64,000 nt of DNA from Macrocystis pyrifera. Taxonomy: Eukaryota > Sar > Phaeophyceae > Laminariales > Laminariaceae. The DNA lies in NCBI GenBank assembly GCA_031763025.1, contig JASSKH010000001.1, positions 6,240,024-6,304,023 of the forward strand. The letters run 5' to 3'. The position numbers and the translations under genes were made by a program. The notes beneath the pieces were generated by a model. That model was not told the origin of the DNA. It saw nothing but the letters and a program-made list of their open reading frames with translations, and made no database searches. Each line of letters starts with the position of its first letter. The stretch's first letter is position 1. Positions 22,050-33,534 of this stretch are shown here, piece after piece.

Positions 22050-23890
22050 ACGGGACAGACTAAACCTGACGGGTCGGGACAGGTTGGGTCGGGTCAGCTG
22101 ACCCGACTCGATCCGCGTGTTGTTTGAATCGTGTTGACCTGACCCGAACCGACCAGTGAGAGTTTGAAGACCTCCTGACCCGACCTGACCCGACCCGTGA
22201 GAATTGATAACCTTCTGGTCCAACCCTACCCAACAAGCGAAATTTGAAAACATCCCGACCCGATCCGAGGAAACCAGTGATATTTGGCCCGATCCGATTT
22301 GACCCGGCCCGACCCGTGATATTTCGTCTCCTGACTCGGCCCGACCAGACCCGACCCGCCAGATTCCGATTGACCCGTGTTACCTCAACCCGGGAAAAAA
22401 AATATCTCGACAGTCGGGCTCGACCCGCCGATCGGATCCAGGTGGTAGGTCGATACTTGAAGGTCGATTGAATCTTCATTTTTGTACCCCGCAGTGATGT
22501 ATTGTCTGGCCGTAGTGAGTATGAGTAGTGGGTTAAAAATTTCACTGGTCGGGTCGGGTCGAGTCAGGAAGTTTTCAAATCTGGCGGGTCGGGTCATGTC
22601 GGGTCAAGAGGTTTTCAAATCTCCCGGGTCCGGTCGGGTCGGACCAAGATTTTTAAAAATCTCACGGGTCGGGTCAGGTCGAGTCCAGGGGTGGTGAAAA
22701 GCTCACGGGTCGGGTCAGGTCATGACCCGCGAGAAACGGACCACTCGCGGGTCGGGCCTGAATGACCCGTGAGCTATTTTCTGCTGACCCGCGGGTCGGA
22801 CCCGCTTATCCGGCTCGCGGATCCGACACTTGACACACTTCCCGCTCTCGTACCCCAGGCTTATCTCGTACCAATACTCAATAGTACTCCTTTGGTATCA
22901 TATCCAAACGTTGGAACACCGCCAATCCATACACGTATACCCGCCTTCATCCATACCTACTACAAGTTACTTATCGCTGCGGGGCGCAAAATTGAAAAGC
23001 ACATTTTATTTTCAAGTGTCGATCCACGGGCCGGATTCGCGGGTCGCGGGTTAAGATAATGGTCTCCCGGGTCAAGGTGACCCGACCTGCAGGAAACCCG
23101 TGTCTTACGGGTCAATCGGAAGGTGGCGGGTGGGATCGGGTCGTGTCAGGAGGTCTTCAAATCTCACGGGTCGGGTCGTTTCGGGTCAGGAGATTTTCAA
23201 ATCTCACGAGTCGGGTCGGTTCGAGCCAACAGTTTTTAAATCTCGCGGGTCGGGTTGGGTCGGATTATGAGGCTTTCAAAATCCCGCGGGTGGGGTCGGG
23301 TCAAGCTAAGATACCTCATCATCTTTACGCCGGTTGGGTCGGGTTAGGTGACCCGACCCAACCCGATCCGACCCGTGAGGTTTGACCTGACCCGCGAAAA
23401 AACACTGGAAATATCGAGTACTGGCACGAGAGAAGCTTTCGGGCAGCAGAGGTTATTTTTTCAGCGTCGGCTCCGCGGGACGGATCTTGGGTTCGACCCG
23501 CGGTTCAGCAGAAAACAGCTCGCGGGCATGCCGGCCCGACCCGCGAGTGATCCGTTTTCTTGCGGGTCGTGACCCGACCCGACCCGATCCGACCCGACCC
23601 CATGAGCGTTTGAACACATCTTGACCCGACCCGGCCCGACCCGTGAGATTTGAAAACCTCTTGATCTGACTCTGACCAGACTAGTGAGATTCGAAAACTC
23701 CTGACCCGACCCAACCCATCACGGGAGATTCGAAGATCTCCCGACCCGACCCGATCCAACCCGCGAGATTTGAACACATCCTGACCCGACCCGACCCGAC
23801 CCGACCCGACCCGACCCGATCCGACCCGACCCGTGGAACTTGAAAACCTCCTGACTCGACACGCGGGTCGGGCCATGACCCGTAAACGTC
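22050..23890. repeat. GGGTC satellite with strand switches
   Basis: Degenerate units of about 40-50 bp built from (GGGTC)n plus a spacer such as aggttttcaaatctcac. C-rich units run over 22060-22410, G-rich over 22540-22750 and 23060-23345, and C-rich again over 23345-23890. A non-repetitive stretch at about 22800-23040 sits between the G-rich parts. Confidence 0.8.
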
Positions 23891-23899
23891 CCTAGTGAA

Positions 23900-26328
23900 T
23901 AAAACGGATGTTCAAAGAACATACAATACAATATGTACGCCTCTAACGCTTTCAGCATTCCTTGTATTTACCATCATATCTACCTGGTGTATGCTAGGGG
24001 TAATACCCTGTTTTCAGTTTTGATGTTTCCGACCGGATATAATCGCAAGCCCGGGGATGGCATTCAGCGTCCACGGGATTCCACAGTCCCATACTTTTAA
24101 GTCGGCAATTTGTTGTCCTTCGTTTGTACGTACCTGGCACAGTTTCATGTCTGTCGTTTTACGATGGAGCGTGCTGGCATTAAAAGGGTTTACGTTGGGT
24201 AATGAGGCGTATTCAACCCGGGGATAGAGGACATATCAAATATTCCCGGCAGACAAACAACCGCAGTAGGTACCTAGGTTTTTTACCGGAGTCGAAGTGA
24301 CAGAGCGGGGCGTTCCTTCCTGTATACAAGGGTTACGGCGGACTCCATCATTGAATAAAACCGACACAGAAATAGCATGATCTCCGAACCAGTTTCCTTA
24401 TATCGTTGGCAGTTACGCGTGGACGATCTTGACACAATAGGTAACCAAAAATCATATTATAGATATATATAATGGCTCGCACGAGTGAGAGCGAAGCACT
24501 AGCTTCCGATTCCGAGCATTTCGTGTTGAATTTAGGTTGGATTCCAGAGACCTTTGCTTTCCTGACTTCGCCCTTGCTTTTTCGACCGCTTTCCTCGAGG
24601 GTCGCGCTCGCCGAGTTCCGACGGGTGTTTTCCCGTGCGTACATTTCGGAGTCTCGCGCCACCGACGAGCGCAGCGACCCCGAACTCGAAGGATATTTGC
24701 TGGGGCAAGGAGACACGGAAGTTTTATTTTCTTCGGTCCTGGAGATTTGTGTCGCTGTTTGTTGTTGCTCCGCGAAGAGTTTATTGTGACAGACTCGATC
24801 TTGGCTTTTTTCTCGCCAAGGTTCGATCTCTCGGCCTTGCTGATGTCACCGCTTTCTCCCGACTCCTTGCTTTGCGGGCCGCAATCGGCCTGTTCGACCC
24901 CCTCGGTCTTGCCTTACTCGGTGGTTGCCTTCCCTTGCCCCTCTTTCTTCGCGGGTCGACTGCGCGCGCCTTCTCGGGGTATCGCGCCGTTCTTGGTGCC
25001 AGATCGTTGGGCATTCCGGTGATATGGTGTTTCATAGTTCGGCACGTCACTTGCTTTCGCCGGTCGAATTGAATGAAGGTTGTTGAAGAGTACTAACTCG
25101 ACCGAGTGTTGTGAGTTCGATAAGAAAAACCGACCAAATGTATCGGAGTATATGCTCGGACTGTCTGCTGCTGCAACGTCTGATCTCTGGAGGCGCATTG
25201 AGATACGAGTACTGCTACAACAGCTGCAGCAGTACAGTAGTTCAGAGGCGTTCTACTTCGAATATGTACAAAGCAAAACCAAACGTCCAAAACAAGCGCG
25301 CCCGATGAGCGTGTCTGATGTATCACGTAGTTTCCAAAGTCGAGTTTCAAGCACGCAATCGGTCGTACTCACAGCAAACGTTTTAAATTTTGAATCATAT
25401 CCAGATGCCAGGTATCTACTAAAGAAATTGGAGATACGGTCCCGCCTTAAAGATGTGATCCTTCGTACCCGGTAGAAGAAAATATGTTCGCGTTGATATT
25501 TTCTGGTGAAAAACGTCAAGTTGTGTCGGCGAGCAGTACTGGAGGTAATCGATTGCTCGAGACGGCTTACTTCGCGTATACCCAAACTGCGTATTTCGGG
25601 GTTCACACTGAGAATACTGCCCATGTTAGCAGTAATTTGCGGATGTTCTGTATTGCCGATCTGTATCAGATATCAGGTATCAGGTGCTAAAATGATCAAT
25701 ACTCATAGCGTCTCGGGTTATTTACGGCGATTACTGCCTGTACTCATGATTGAGTATTTCATGGCGCGATAATTCGCGTACAGTACACGTCCTCTATTCG
25801 TAGTTGTTTGGGCGGATACTGCAAATTGTTGTCTGCGGCGATGCTGCTACTTCTGCTGCTGGTGTGCTGCTGCTGGTGTTGCGGCTGCGGCTGCGGCTGC
25901 ACAGCAGCAGCAGCAACCAACCGCAGCAGCAGCGATGCCTTCTACTGCTGCTGTTGTTTTTCCTGTTGTGCTGCTGCTGCTGTTGCTGATATCGCTTTGA
26001 TGTGAGGGAAATGCCATCTGTCCTGCACAAGCGCCGTCGGCAGTAAATACAGCGATAGGTGTGATACTTCGGCGTGGGTATTGGGTACTTAGCAGCTGGG
26101 CAGATAAAGGGCAGCAGTACTATAGTACACAAAATCCAAGTAGTCTCAGTTCCGAGAAATGTGATAAACCTCTCAGAACTGGGCTGATTTTTGCCCCCTC
26201 CGGGAACTGAGGTCAAAAGTACCGATGATTTCCTGGCCCATAATAGACGGTTCTGAGTTTTGGACTTCAGAGATCGCTGAACCGACTGAAAGAACGTCGC
26301 GAAAAAATGCCGTAAAACTAGATCTATA
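23900..26328. other. Gene-poor stretch
   Basis: 24470-25070 is GC-rich and keeps several overlapping frames open on both strands, none with a recognisable motif. 25840-26000 is a CTG/CAG-rich patch. No supported gene. Confidence 0.4.
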
Positions 26329-26668
26329 ATAGCCGGCGTCCCCAGTGGCTTGGTAGGTGGTCCGAATGCCTGTCAACATCAAGTTAGTCTGTCGTGGTTC
26401 GAGTTTCACAGAGTGCATGCTCGTACGGACTTTTTCTTGCAAAAAAAAAATGATTAGCGGAAAGCCTGAGAGAGTGAGTTGGCTACATTCGGTAAAATCG
26501 ACGAGCAGTGGGAATGCTGGACCCTACTCATACGCGCGACAAAAAATAAAGGAACGTACCGGGGGGGAGAAGAGACGACACCTGTGACCACGGCTTGTCC
26601 AGACGATCGCTGAGGGTAAAACCTCCTACGAGTTAGGCTGGAAAGTATAAGTGATGATTAAAAAGAAT
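26329..26668 (+). mobile_element. tRNA-derived SINE, copy B
   Basis: Same head and body as copy A, with B box cgtggttcgagtttc. The A-rich tail passes directly into the (AAT)n microsatellite at 26669-26735, next to the foldback element. Confidence 0.8.
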
Positions 26669-26669
26669 A

Positions 26670-26735
<66 letters not shown>

Positions 26736-26780
26736 GTGATACTTCGAAGTATTAACAATATTAATAATAATAGTAATAAT
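26669..26780 (+). repeat. (AAT)n microsatellite
   Basis: About 22 perfect aat units and then imperfect ones, continuous with the tail of SINE copy B on the left and the foldback element on the right. Confidence 0.9.
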
Positions 26781-29500
26781 ATTAATAAGGGTAATGCTAT
26801 GTGTCGTAATTTCTTATTTGCGACACGGTCCGCGTCACGTTCGCGGCAGATACCTCAGATTGGCTCCGCACCGCCAGCGATGTGTTGGCATGGTGCAGGG
26901 CCATCATCGAAGCTATCGCATTGCCGAAACGGGCCAGGACTCGAGGAGATATCTGGCCTCTTGGTGCACCCGCAAAACGTTCAGATTGGTGTCGCAATTA
27001 AGACTTATTTGCGACACGCGCGTCGCAAATACCGTATTTGCGACGCCGCGACGTGGTTGCCGCACACGCTCCGGATCGGCAAAGCTACCAATAGAGTCTC
27101 AGCATGGTGTAGGGCTACCATTGAGGCCATCGTGTGGCCAAAACGAGCCAGTACTCGAGGAGATATGGGGTATCCTGGTACAACACCCGCAGAACCTTCT
27201 GGCTGTCGCAAATATCGTATTTGCGACACCGCAACGTGGTTGCCGCACACGCTCCGGATCAGCGACGTACTACCAGTAAAGTCTCAGCATGGTGTAGGGC
27301 TACCATTGAAGCTATCGTGTAGCCTAAACGGGCCAGTACTCGAGGAGATATGGGGTATCCTAGTACACCCAGGCTGATGTCGCAAATAAGCCTTATTTCG
27401 CGTGTATCCAGAACGGGCCATTACAGTAGTAGATGCTGCTGTGTGTGGTATCCTGGTCATCCTGGCAGAATGGTCAGACTGGTGTCGTAAAGCCGCATTT
27501 TTACGACATCGCACGACGTTCGTCGCGCGCGCCTCGTTTAGACCAGGACAACCACGGTGGCTTGTTTATAGCATGAGCTCGGACTATACTACTGTATAAC
27601 ATGTTTCCACGAGTACGTCGATCGTTAGCCACGTCATCGTGAATCAATGGATTTGAAATTGACTTGGTTATATTGCCGCGCCGTGTTCTAAATAGTCGTA
27701 CGTATTATAATTGAGAGCGCTGGCATCGTTCAAAGCGTCGGGTGCTCTGTTTACGTGTCTATTCACATGGGCACAGGTGAAGGGCACAAAAGTTTGTGCA
27801 CGCTGCGCTCTGTATATGTTTTTGTACTTGTCTGTGGATGCTATAGAAAGAGGTGGGTGTATGTCATCTACAGCAGTGTATCATAGAACCGCAGTAAAAT
27901 CGGCGTTCGTTCCGTGCAACCATTATCACCCACCAATGTGGTTGTTTAATTGCCCTTGAACAGCCGTGTAAAAGCGCCTATCCCTCGGGCGTTTGCCAAC
28001 GCCTATCGTTCTGCCGAACAGGACTGAACAAACTTTCGAAACGCTGTGCACAGTTTTTGTCGGAATAATTAAGGCAACGAACACACCCCATAGATGCACA
28101 GAGGGCGGCCATGCTGCAGCTTACCTATAGCTATGCGTTCGTTATACACGTTCTTTCCGACACATTATCCTGCTTATTGTTGCACCAACAGCAGTGCACA
28201 GTATCCGCACTGCTGTAGTATTGGCATATACTCTTAATATATTAATACTCAAACTTAGGGCACATGCGTAGCACGTAGTTTGTAAACGGATTCCCGATGT
28301 TTTTCTCTAACGGTTGTGAAACATACAATAGAAACTCACAGCGGACTGCATGAGTTCAATGTAAGCGGCAGAGGGGTTAGCCGCCTTGTTCATGGTGACG
28401 AAGAAATCGGTACTCGTATGTGTAACGCGTGTAGAAGGTCGTAGAGTTCGTAGGCTGCTTGGAAGGTATCCTTCGATGCCTTGCAGCATTGTGTAGAGTT
28501 CCCACCGTGCTGTTGTATGCTGTACACACTGGTGCGCGGGTTGGAGGTTTTTCCATAAGTTAGGCAGAATGATTGCGGAGAGAGCCCCAACCATTATGGA
28601 AGACTCACCAACACCCCGCAACTCCAGCAGATTGTGCGCACTGACCTGCCCCACTCAAATCATGCGTAGTCTCCTCGTCCAGTTACGCGGTCAATTCCCG
28701 ATTATTTTGGATGCCCTGGTCGGGGACGCAGTCTGATGGGTTATGCATGTAGTTTTCGCACTCCTAGCTTATCTTGTCAGTGTGTTTACTCTGTTGTATG
28801 TAGCACAGCAGCAGTAATAGCCACGATGAATATGCTGACCGTGTACTAGGATATCCCATATCTCCTCGAGTACTGGCCCGTTTTGGCTACACGATGGCTT
28901 CAATGGTAGCCCTACACCATGCGCTACTGGTAGCGCTTTGCCGATACAGAGCGTGTGCAGCAACCACGGCGCGGTGTTGCGAATACGGTATTTGCGACAC
29001 GCGTGTCGCGAATAAGGCTTACTGTTTATTTGCGACAGGAGCCAGAAGATTCTGCGGGATGTACCAGGATACCCCATATCTCCTCGAGTACTGGCCCGTT
29101 TTGGCTACACGATGGCTTCAATGGTAGCCCTGGCCCATGCTGAGACTCTACTGGTAGTGCTTTGCCGATCCGGAGCGTGTGCGGCAACCACGTCGCGGTG
29201 TCGCAAATACGGTATTTGCGACACGCGTGTCGCAAATAAGGCTTGTTCGCGACACCGACCTGAACGTTTTGCGGGTCACCAGGATGCCAGATATCTCCTC
29301 GAGTCCTGACCCGTTTCGGCCATGCGATAGCTTCAGTGATGGCCCTGCACCATGCCAACACATCTCTGGCGGTGCGGAGCCAATCTGAGGTATGTGCCTC
29401 GAACGTGACGCGGTGTCGCAAATAAGCCGCTTATTTGCGACACCGTGTCGCAAATAAGAAATTACGACACTGGTGTCGCAAACAGCATTACCCTATTAAT
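26781..29500. mobile_element. Foldback-type element with long inverted repeats
   Basis: The left arm (about 26781-27400) and right arm (about 28845-29500) are inverted copies of each other. Each arm contains about three units of about 190 bp with phrases such as ctccggatcggcaaagc and actcgaggagatatggggta. The units are joined by palindromes built on atttgcgacac/gtgtcgcaaat. The outer borders match (gggtaatgct and agcattaccc) and lie in AAT-rich sequence. The centre (27400-28845) carries no recognisable transposase. Confidence 0.75.
28307..28654 (-). CDS. ORF of unknown function in the centre of the foldback element
   Basis: The only sizeable frame (115 codons) between the two long inverted repeats of the 26781-29500 element. 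It has no recognisable transposase motif and is short for one. It could be a decayed internal gene or a chance frame. Confidence 0.2.
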   Translation of the reverse strand: MGQVSAHNLLELRGVGESSIMVGALSAIILPNLWKNLQPAHQCVQHTTARWELYTMLQGIEGYLPSSLRTLRPSTRVTHTSTDFFVTMNKAANPSAAYIELMQSAVSFYCMFHNR

Positions 29501-29799
29501 AATAGCAATAATAATAATGCGAGTGAGACAGATACAAAAACTGAGAACTGAAACTCGATACTGTCTTTTTCCTGCATCACTTGGCATTGGCCTGATCCTG
29601 TTCGTAATAAGATCGAATGGTGTATTCATGTGAACTATTAATAGCTTTGAAGTAATCACAAGTTGGCACTGAAGTATATTTCCCTATCCGGAGCATGGGG
29701 GCACCCATGCGGAGTCCTTGCATATATATACATCATACACTAAGCAATCATAACGAGATATATACAACAGCAGCACGTACCACCTTTACCAATAGCTAA

Positions 29800-30622
29800 T
29801 GATATGATACTGCTTTGTATGAGGTTGAAAGCCCGGTAATTACCTGGGTTCAGGCACTGGGAACGTATTTTTAGTACTTGGGAGGCTTATCTTAGATGGA
29901 AAACCAGGGGTTTTCCAGAGACGCACGAGCTTGGTCTCAGTTTCCGCGTGCACGAAAGGAATAAAACTGCTCTTCTTCTATAGCTAAGCAAGCAACACAC
30001 GTGAGTACCAACGATACCTACTTAAAAGGCAGACCTGTCCAGGGATACAAAGTGTCACGCAATCTTGATCATAACAAGTGGCGTCGTCGGCAGACGCCGG
30101 GTTCGTTGCCTCGCCGTTCAGAGGTGTGGGAGTGGGTTTTGAGGAGCCGAATCTTCGACTCATGTTCTAGTTCGTGGAATCGGGGTTTCCATGAATTTCC
30201 CACTATTCTGCATATGCGGCTCATCAGAGTGGGCTAATGTTATGATACTGCTTTGTATGAGGTTGAAAGCCCCGTAATTACCTGGGTTCGGGCACTGGGA
30301 ACGTACTTGTAGTGCTTGGAAGGCGTATATTAGATGCAACACTAGGGGTTTTCCAGAGACACACGAGCTTGGTCTCAGTCTCCGCGTGCACGAAAGGAAT
30401 AAAACTGCTCTTCTTCTATAGCTATTACGGGGGTCCATAGTTAATAGGACCTATGGTACACATAAAAACCTATATATTTACCTATTTTTATTAACGAAAT
30501 TTGGTCCCATTTACTATGGTCCCCCGTAATAAGCAAGCAACACACGTGAGTACCAACGATTACCGACTTAAAAGGCAGACCTGTCCAGGGATACAAAGTG
30601 TCCCGCAACCTTGATCTTAACA
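29800..30622 (+). mobile_element. Miniature LTR retroelement (TRIM-like) with nested MITE
   Basis: Two direct repeats, 29800-30076 (277 bp) and 30238-30622 (276 bp without the MITE), each begin TG and end CA. Two bases after the left one is TGGCGTCGTCGGCAG, a plausible tRNA primer binding site; just before the right one is a short purine-rich run (cagagtggg). The internal part is only about 160 bp and encodes nothing. This is the architecture of a TRIM. No exact target-site duplication is visible (gctaa before, gcatt after). Confidence 0.7.
30423..30531 (+). mobile_element. TA-MITE copy 11, nested in an LTR
   Basis: Sits inside the right LTR of the 29800-30622 element. The left LTR has the unoccupied site: tatagc-TA-agcaagc there, tatagc-TA-MITE-TA-agcaagc here. 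This shows a TA target-site duplication and insertion after the LTR copies formed. Confidence 0.95.
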
Positions 30623-30956
30623 GCATTATATGTAACTCGCCCGTAAAAATGACGAAACGGATATTCGTCCTTCTCCGTGTTCCGATTGCTCCGTCCGGTC
30701 ATGTGCCTGGTGCAATCACAACATAAAGGTCACAAAGACTTATATCTACAGCAGTAGCAGCAGCAGATCATCATGAAGGCCGCGGTGCAACGCGTCCATG
30801 GTTTGTGGAAGAAGCACAGGTCGAAAGTGGACGCAATGTCACCCGAGGAAAGGCAGTGTTGCGCCGACCTTTTGGAGCGTAAACTCCTGGGAGTTTGGTC
30901 CAGCGTGCCCCCTACCACTTGGTGAGTGAGGCGTTTCGATTGTTTTTTTTTACCAC

Positions 30957-31190
30957 ACAAAGGGCGGATCGTGATGTGCAGTACATCATTCATCTATTGA
31001 TCCTAAGATCCTATATTTGTCACCCGTAATATATGAGATATACCTGTATTAATAGTTTCACGGGGGACTATAGTATGTACAAAGAGCGGATCGTGAAGTG
31101 CAGTATGTCATTCATCTATTGATCCTAAGATCCTATTTGTCATCCGTAATATATATGATGTACTTGTATTATTAATAATATTATCACGGG
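30957..31190 (+). repeat. Tandem pair, period about 122 bp
   Basis: gcggatcgtgatgtgcagta at 30964 recurs at 31086 with tcattcatctattgatccta in both; each unit runs into a MITE-like gggg-ctatag end. Confidence 0.65.
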
Positions 31191-31295
31191 GTCTATAGCA
31201 TGTAGGACCTCATATGCTCATAAAAAAAACTTGAATATATAAGTTTCGTGTATATGATGGATCGTGACTACTATGCTCCCCCTTAACAGTTAATA
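31175..31295 (+). mobile_element. Diverged relative of the TA-MITE
   Basis: Ends atcacggggtctatagca and tactatgctcccccttaaca resemble the TA-MITE TIRs and contain the GGACC phrase, but the core differs. A shorter match to the left end alone (ttcacgggggactatag) lies near 31058 in the neighbouring tandem unit. Confidence 0.5.
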
Positions 31296-31441
31296 GGTGC
31301 AAGAGCTACATCATCGGTAGCAGTAAGCATCGAAATACGATGACGTCGAAAATTGAACGGCATCGACAGGTAAGAGTGGGTAAAGTTAATGATTTGATGA
31401 CTTGAGCTACTAATAGTGCTCATTAATCAAATGACGTATTC

Positions 31442-31765
31442 CTAGGATATGATGAAGAGGGAGGAGTGGGTTGGAATATAGCACACTATTAAATAGTGAT
31501 TTGAGCTCTTGTGAAATAGTGGATCGTTTTTGTTTGGGAGATAATGTGAGATGCATGAAGCATACTGATACTGACAAGAAAAAACATCTCTGGAGCCGTT
31601 GGACTAGGATATGATGAAGAGGGAGGAGTGGGTTGGAATATAGCACACTATTAAATAGTGATTTGAGCTCTTGTGAAATAGTGGATCGTTTTTGTTTGGG
31701 AGATAATGTGAGATGCATTAAGCATACTGATACTGACAAGAAAAAACATCTCTGGAGACGTTGGA
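31442..31765 (+). repeat. Perfect-register 162 bp tandem duplication
   Basis: Two adjacent copies (31442-31603, 31604-31765) differ at only about two positions, so the duplication is recent. The length is a multiple of three and a minus-strand frame spans both, but nothing else suggests coding. Confidence 0.85.
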
Positions 31766-32113
31766 CTGAAATAGTTGGTCAGGGTAGAAGGGCACTGAAT
31801 CTCTAGGAAGAAAAATGGAACAGGCTGAGATTAATAAGAAAAAATATATATTATACTCGGCATTTCTACCGAAACGAAACAGTAATTCGGTGTATGGTCG
31901 AAAGCACCCCTTCTGTGACAAGAAAACAACACATGCTTTTTTTAACAGGAAGCATAAGAAACTCGGGAGTCTATTCTGTTATAATGGTGTTGGTGTACGC
32001 AGAAAGCACCCATTATCAAATAAGAGACTCAGCTTGTACCAGCTTTTTCTTGTTTATTACTTTTCAAGGCTTCCCTGCCCTCTCTTCTCCGTTGGCTGAA
32101 CACGTACAGTACC

Positions 32114-32827
32114 GTGCAAGGCGCCCAGTGCACGGCGTATGGGTTGGGTACACCCACGCTTTCAGGTCCGGCCAAGCCCCAAGCCCCAACGGAAAACAAT
32201 GATCCGGAGACGTTGCCGTTGCGGCCGGAGGTCAACCAGATGGGCACACCAAAGCTTTCAGGTCCGGCCGAGCCCCAAGCCCCGCCGGTACCCCGTGATC
32301 CGACGCTGCCGTTGCGGTCGGAGGTCAACCGGATGGACATACCAAAGCTTTCAGGTCCGGCCGAGCCTCATGTTCCGCCGATACACCTTAGCCCGGGGAC
32401 CCTGCGGTTCAGGCCGGAGGTCGACCAGATGGGCACGCCAATGCTGTTCAAGTCGGCCGATGTCCAATTGCGTGCGTATCGTCCGCTGAACACACGCCAG
32501 TGGATGCCGGGGCCGAGTGGTGACGACTGGGACCAATGGGACGAGTCGGACAAGCCGGTCGAGCCGGACACCCATGAGAGAACATTCATGAACCCGGTGA
32601 TGTTCTGGCTGTTGGCCTTGATGAACTGTGTTTTCACTCTTCGAGTGGTGCTGTCGTTCTTGCACCGCGCGGTGGCGAGACTGCGGAGGAGAGAGCGGCA
32701 GGAGTGGAAGGGTGAGTTGGCGAGCGGACACATGGACAAAACACGTACCGACCGGCAGACAGCGCTCGGTATACGGTGCTCACTACTGCAGGTCGCAACA
32801 CAACCAACCAGTGATTATGTGAACTGA
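32114..32827 (+). CDS. Pro-rich tandem-repeat protein with one transmembrane span (unrecognised)
   Basis: An open frame of 237 codons beginning at GTG. Residues 12-43, 44-74 and 75-106 are three repeats of 31-32 residues, each starting xTPKLSGPAEPQAPP-like and ending LRPEVNQM-like, followed by a partial fourth. The DNA periods are 96, 93 and 96 bp, so length changes keep frame, as expected under coding constraint. An acidic Trp-rich stretch (GDDWDQWDESD) and a hydrophobic span (about 161-184) then lead into an Arg-rich cytoplasmic-type segment. A strong donor (aagg then gtgagttgg, exon end 32711) and a plausible acceptor (acgtacag, exon start 32110) suggest an internal exon with unseen partners. 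It may belong with the membrane protein frame at 34.6 kb, but the phases I tested do not join them cleanly. No function can be assigned. Confidence 0.5.
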   Translation: MQGAQCTAYGLGTPTLSGPAKPQAPTENNDPETLPLRPEVNQMGTPKLSGPAEPQAPPVPRDPTLPLRSEVNRMDIPKLSGPAEPHVPPIHLSPGTLRFRPEVDQMGTPMLFKSADVQLRAYRPLNTRQWMPGPSGDDWDQWDESDKPVEPDTHERTFMNPVMFWLLALMNCVFTLRVVLSFLHRAVARLRRRERQEWKGELASGHMDKTRTDRQTALGIRCSLLQVATQPTSDYVN

Positions 32828-33534
32828 AAACCGAAAGTTTTCTTTCATTATTTTTGGCCGTTTCTTTTTACCGTTGGTGTTTGCCGACCGAAACCGGCCT
32901 TTTTTGGGGTCAGATGTTCGGATACCACAAAGCAACCGAAACGCTGAAAGCCACTCGTTTTTTTCCGTGTCCCTGCCACCGATAACGCCTACAATATCTG
33001 TATGGAAACCCCAAAAGTCGACCCAAATCGAAGGACAATTTCAACCAGAAATCGCAAAACCGACCAAGTCATTCTCGTCTTCGGTCCACAACCCTGCGTG
33101 TACCTACTGCGTGCGTTGGTTATCATTCTGTCCGCCTCCACCGTCTGGTGCAGCAGCAGCAGATACGGCAAGAAGGCGACGTGACTCCATCATACCATCA
33201 TGTCGTGACATGATACCGACGTGAGCGAACCTAACCTTCAAAAGTGTTGACGATTCGGCTGGTTTTACCGTCAAACCGACGGAGAAACCGATCGAGAAAT
33301 GTTCGCTTCGCTTCGTTTATTTGTTTCTAAACCGAAGAAAACCGACCGATCACTTCGACAAAAGAACAAAGAATCGGCAGAGCAATTTTCGTTGATCACA
33401 CTGCTGTACACGACAATCATATTCCTCCCAACTCCGAAAATAGGATTACGTATTAAGATGTTATGATAAGTACGTAATCCCGATACAAAACGAGTAGCTA
33501 CGTATAACTAAGGGCCCTTCTCGGCGTACCTATC

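Noticed and set aside
22060..23876. Several Gly-Ser-Arg-Val-rich ORFs
   Set aside because: Translations of the GGGTC satellite; frames open because the repeat unit lacks stops.
24472..25072. Three overlapping GC-rich plus-strand ORFs, one containing LRAAIGLFDPLG
   Set aside because: The phrase recalls BEL/Pao retrotransposon polymerase, but no other polymerase motif is present and several frames are equally open, so I do not claim a retroelement.
25080..25475. 131-codon plus-strand ORF
   Set aside because: Some protein-like stretches but an equally long minus-strand frame, no motif and no splice signals.
25804..26005. Leu/Cys-rich ORFs over CTG repeats
   Set aside because: Trinucleotide repeat translation on both strands without supporting signals.
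26736..27377. 213-codon plus-strand ORF and overlapping frames on both strands
   Set aside because: It is a read-through of the left inverted arm of the foldback element; the peptide repeats because the DNA units repeat, and equivalent frames occur in the right arm.
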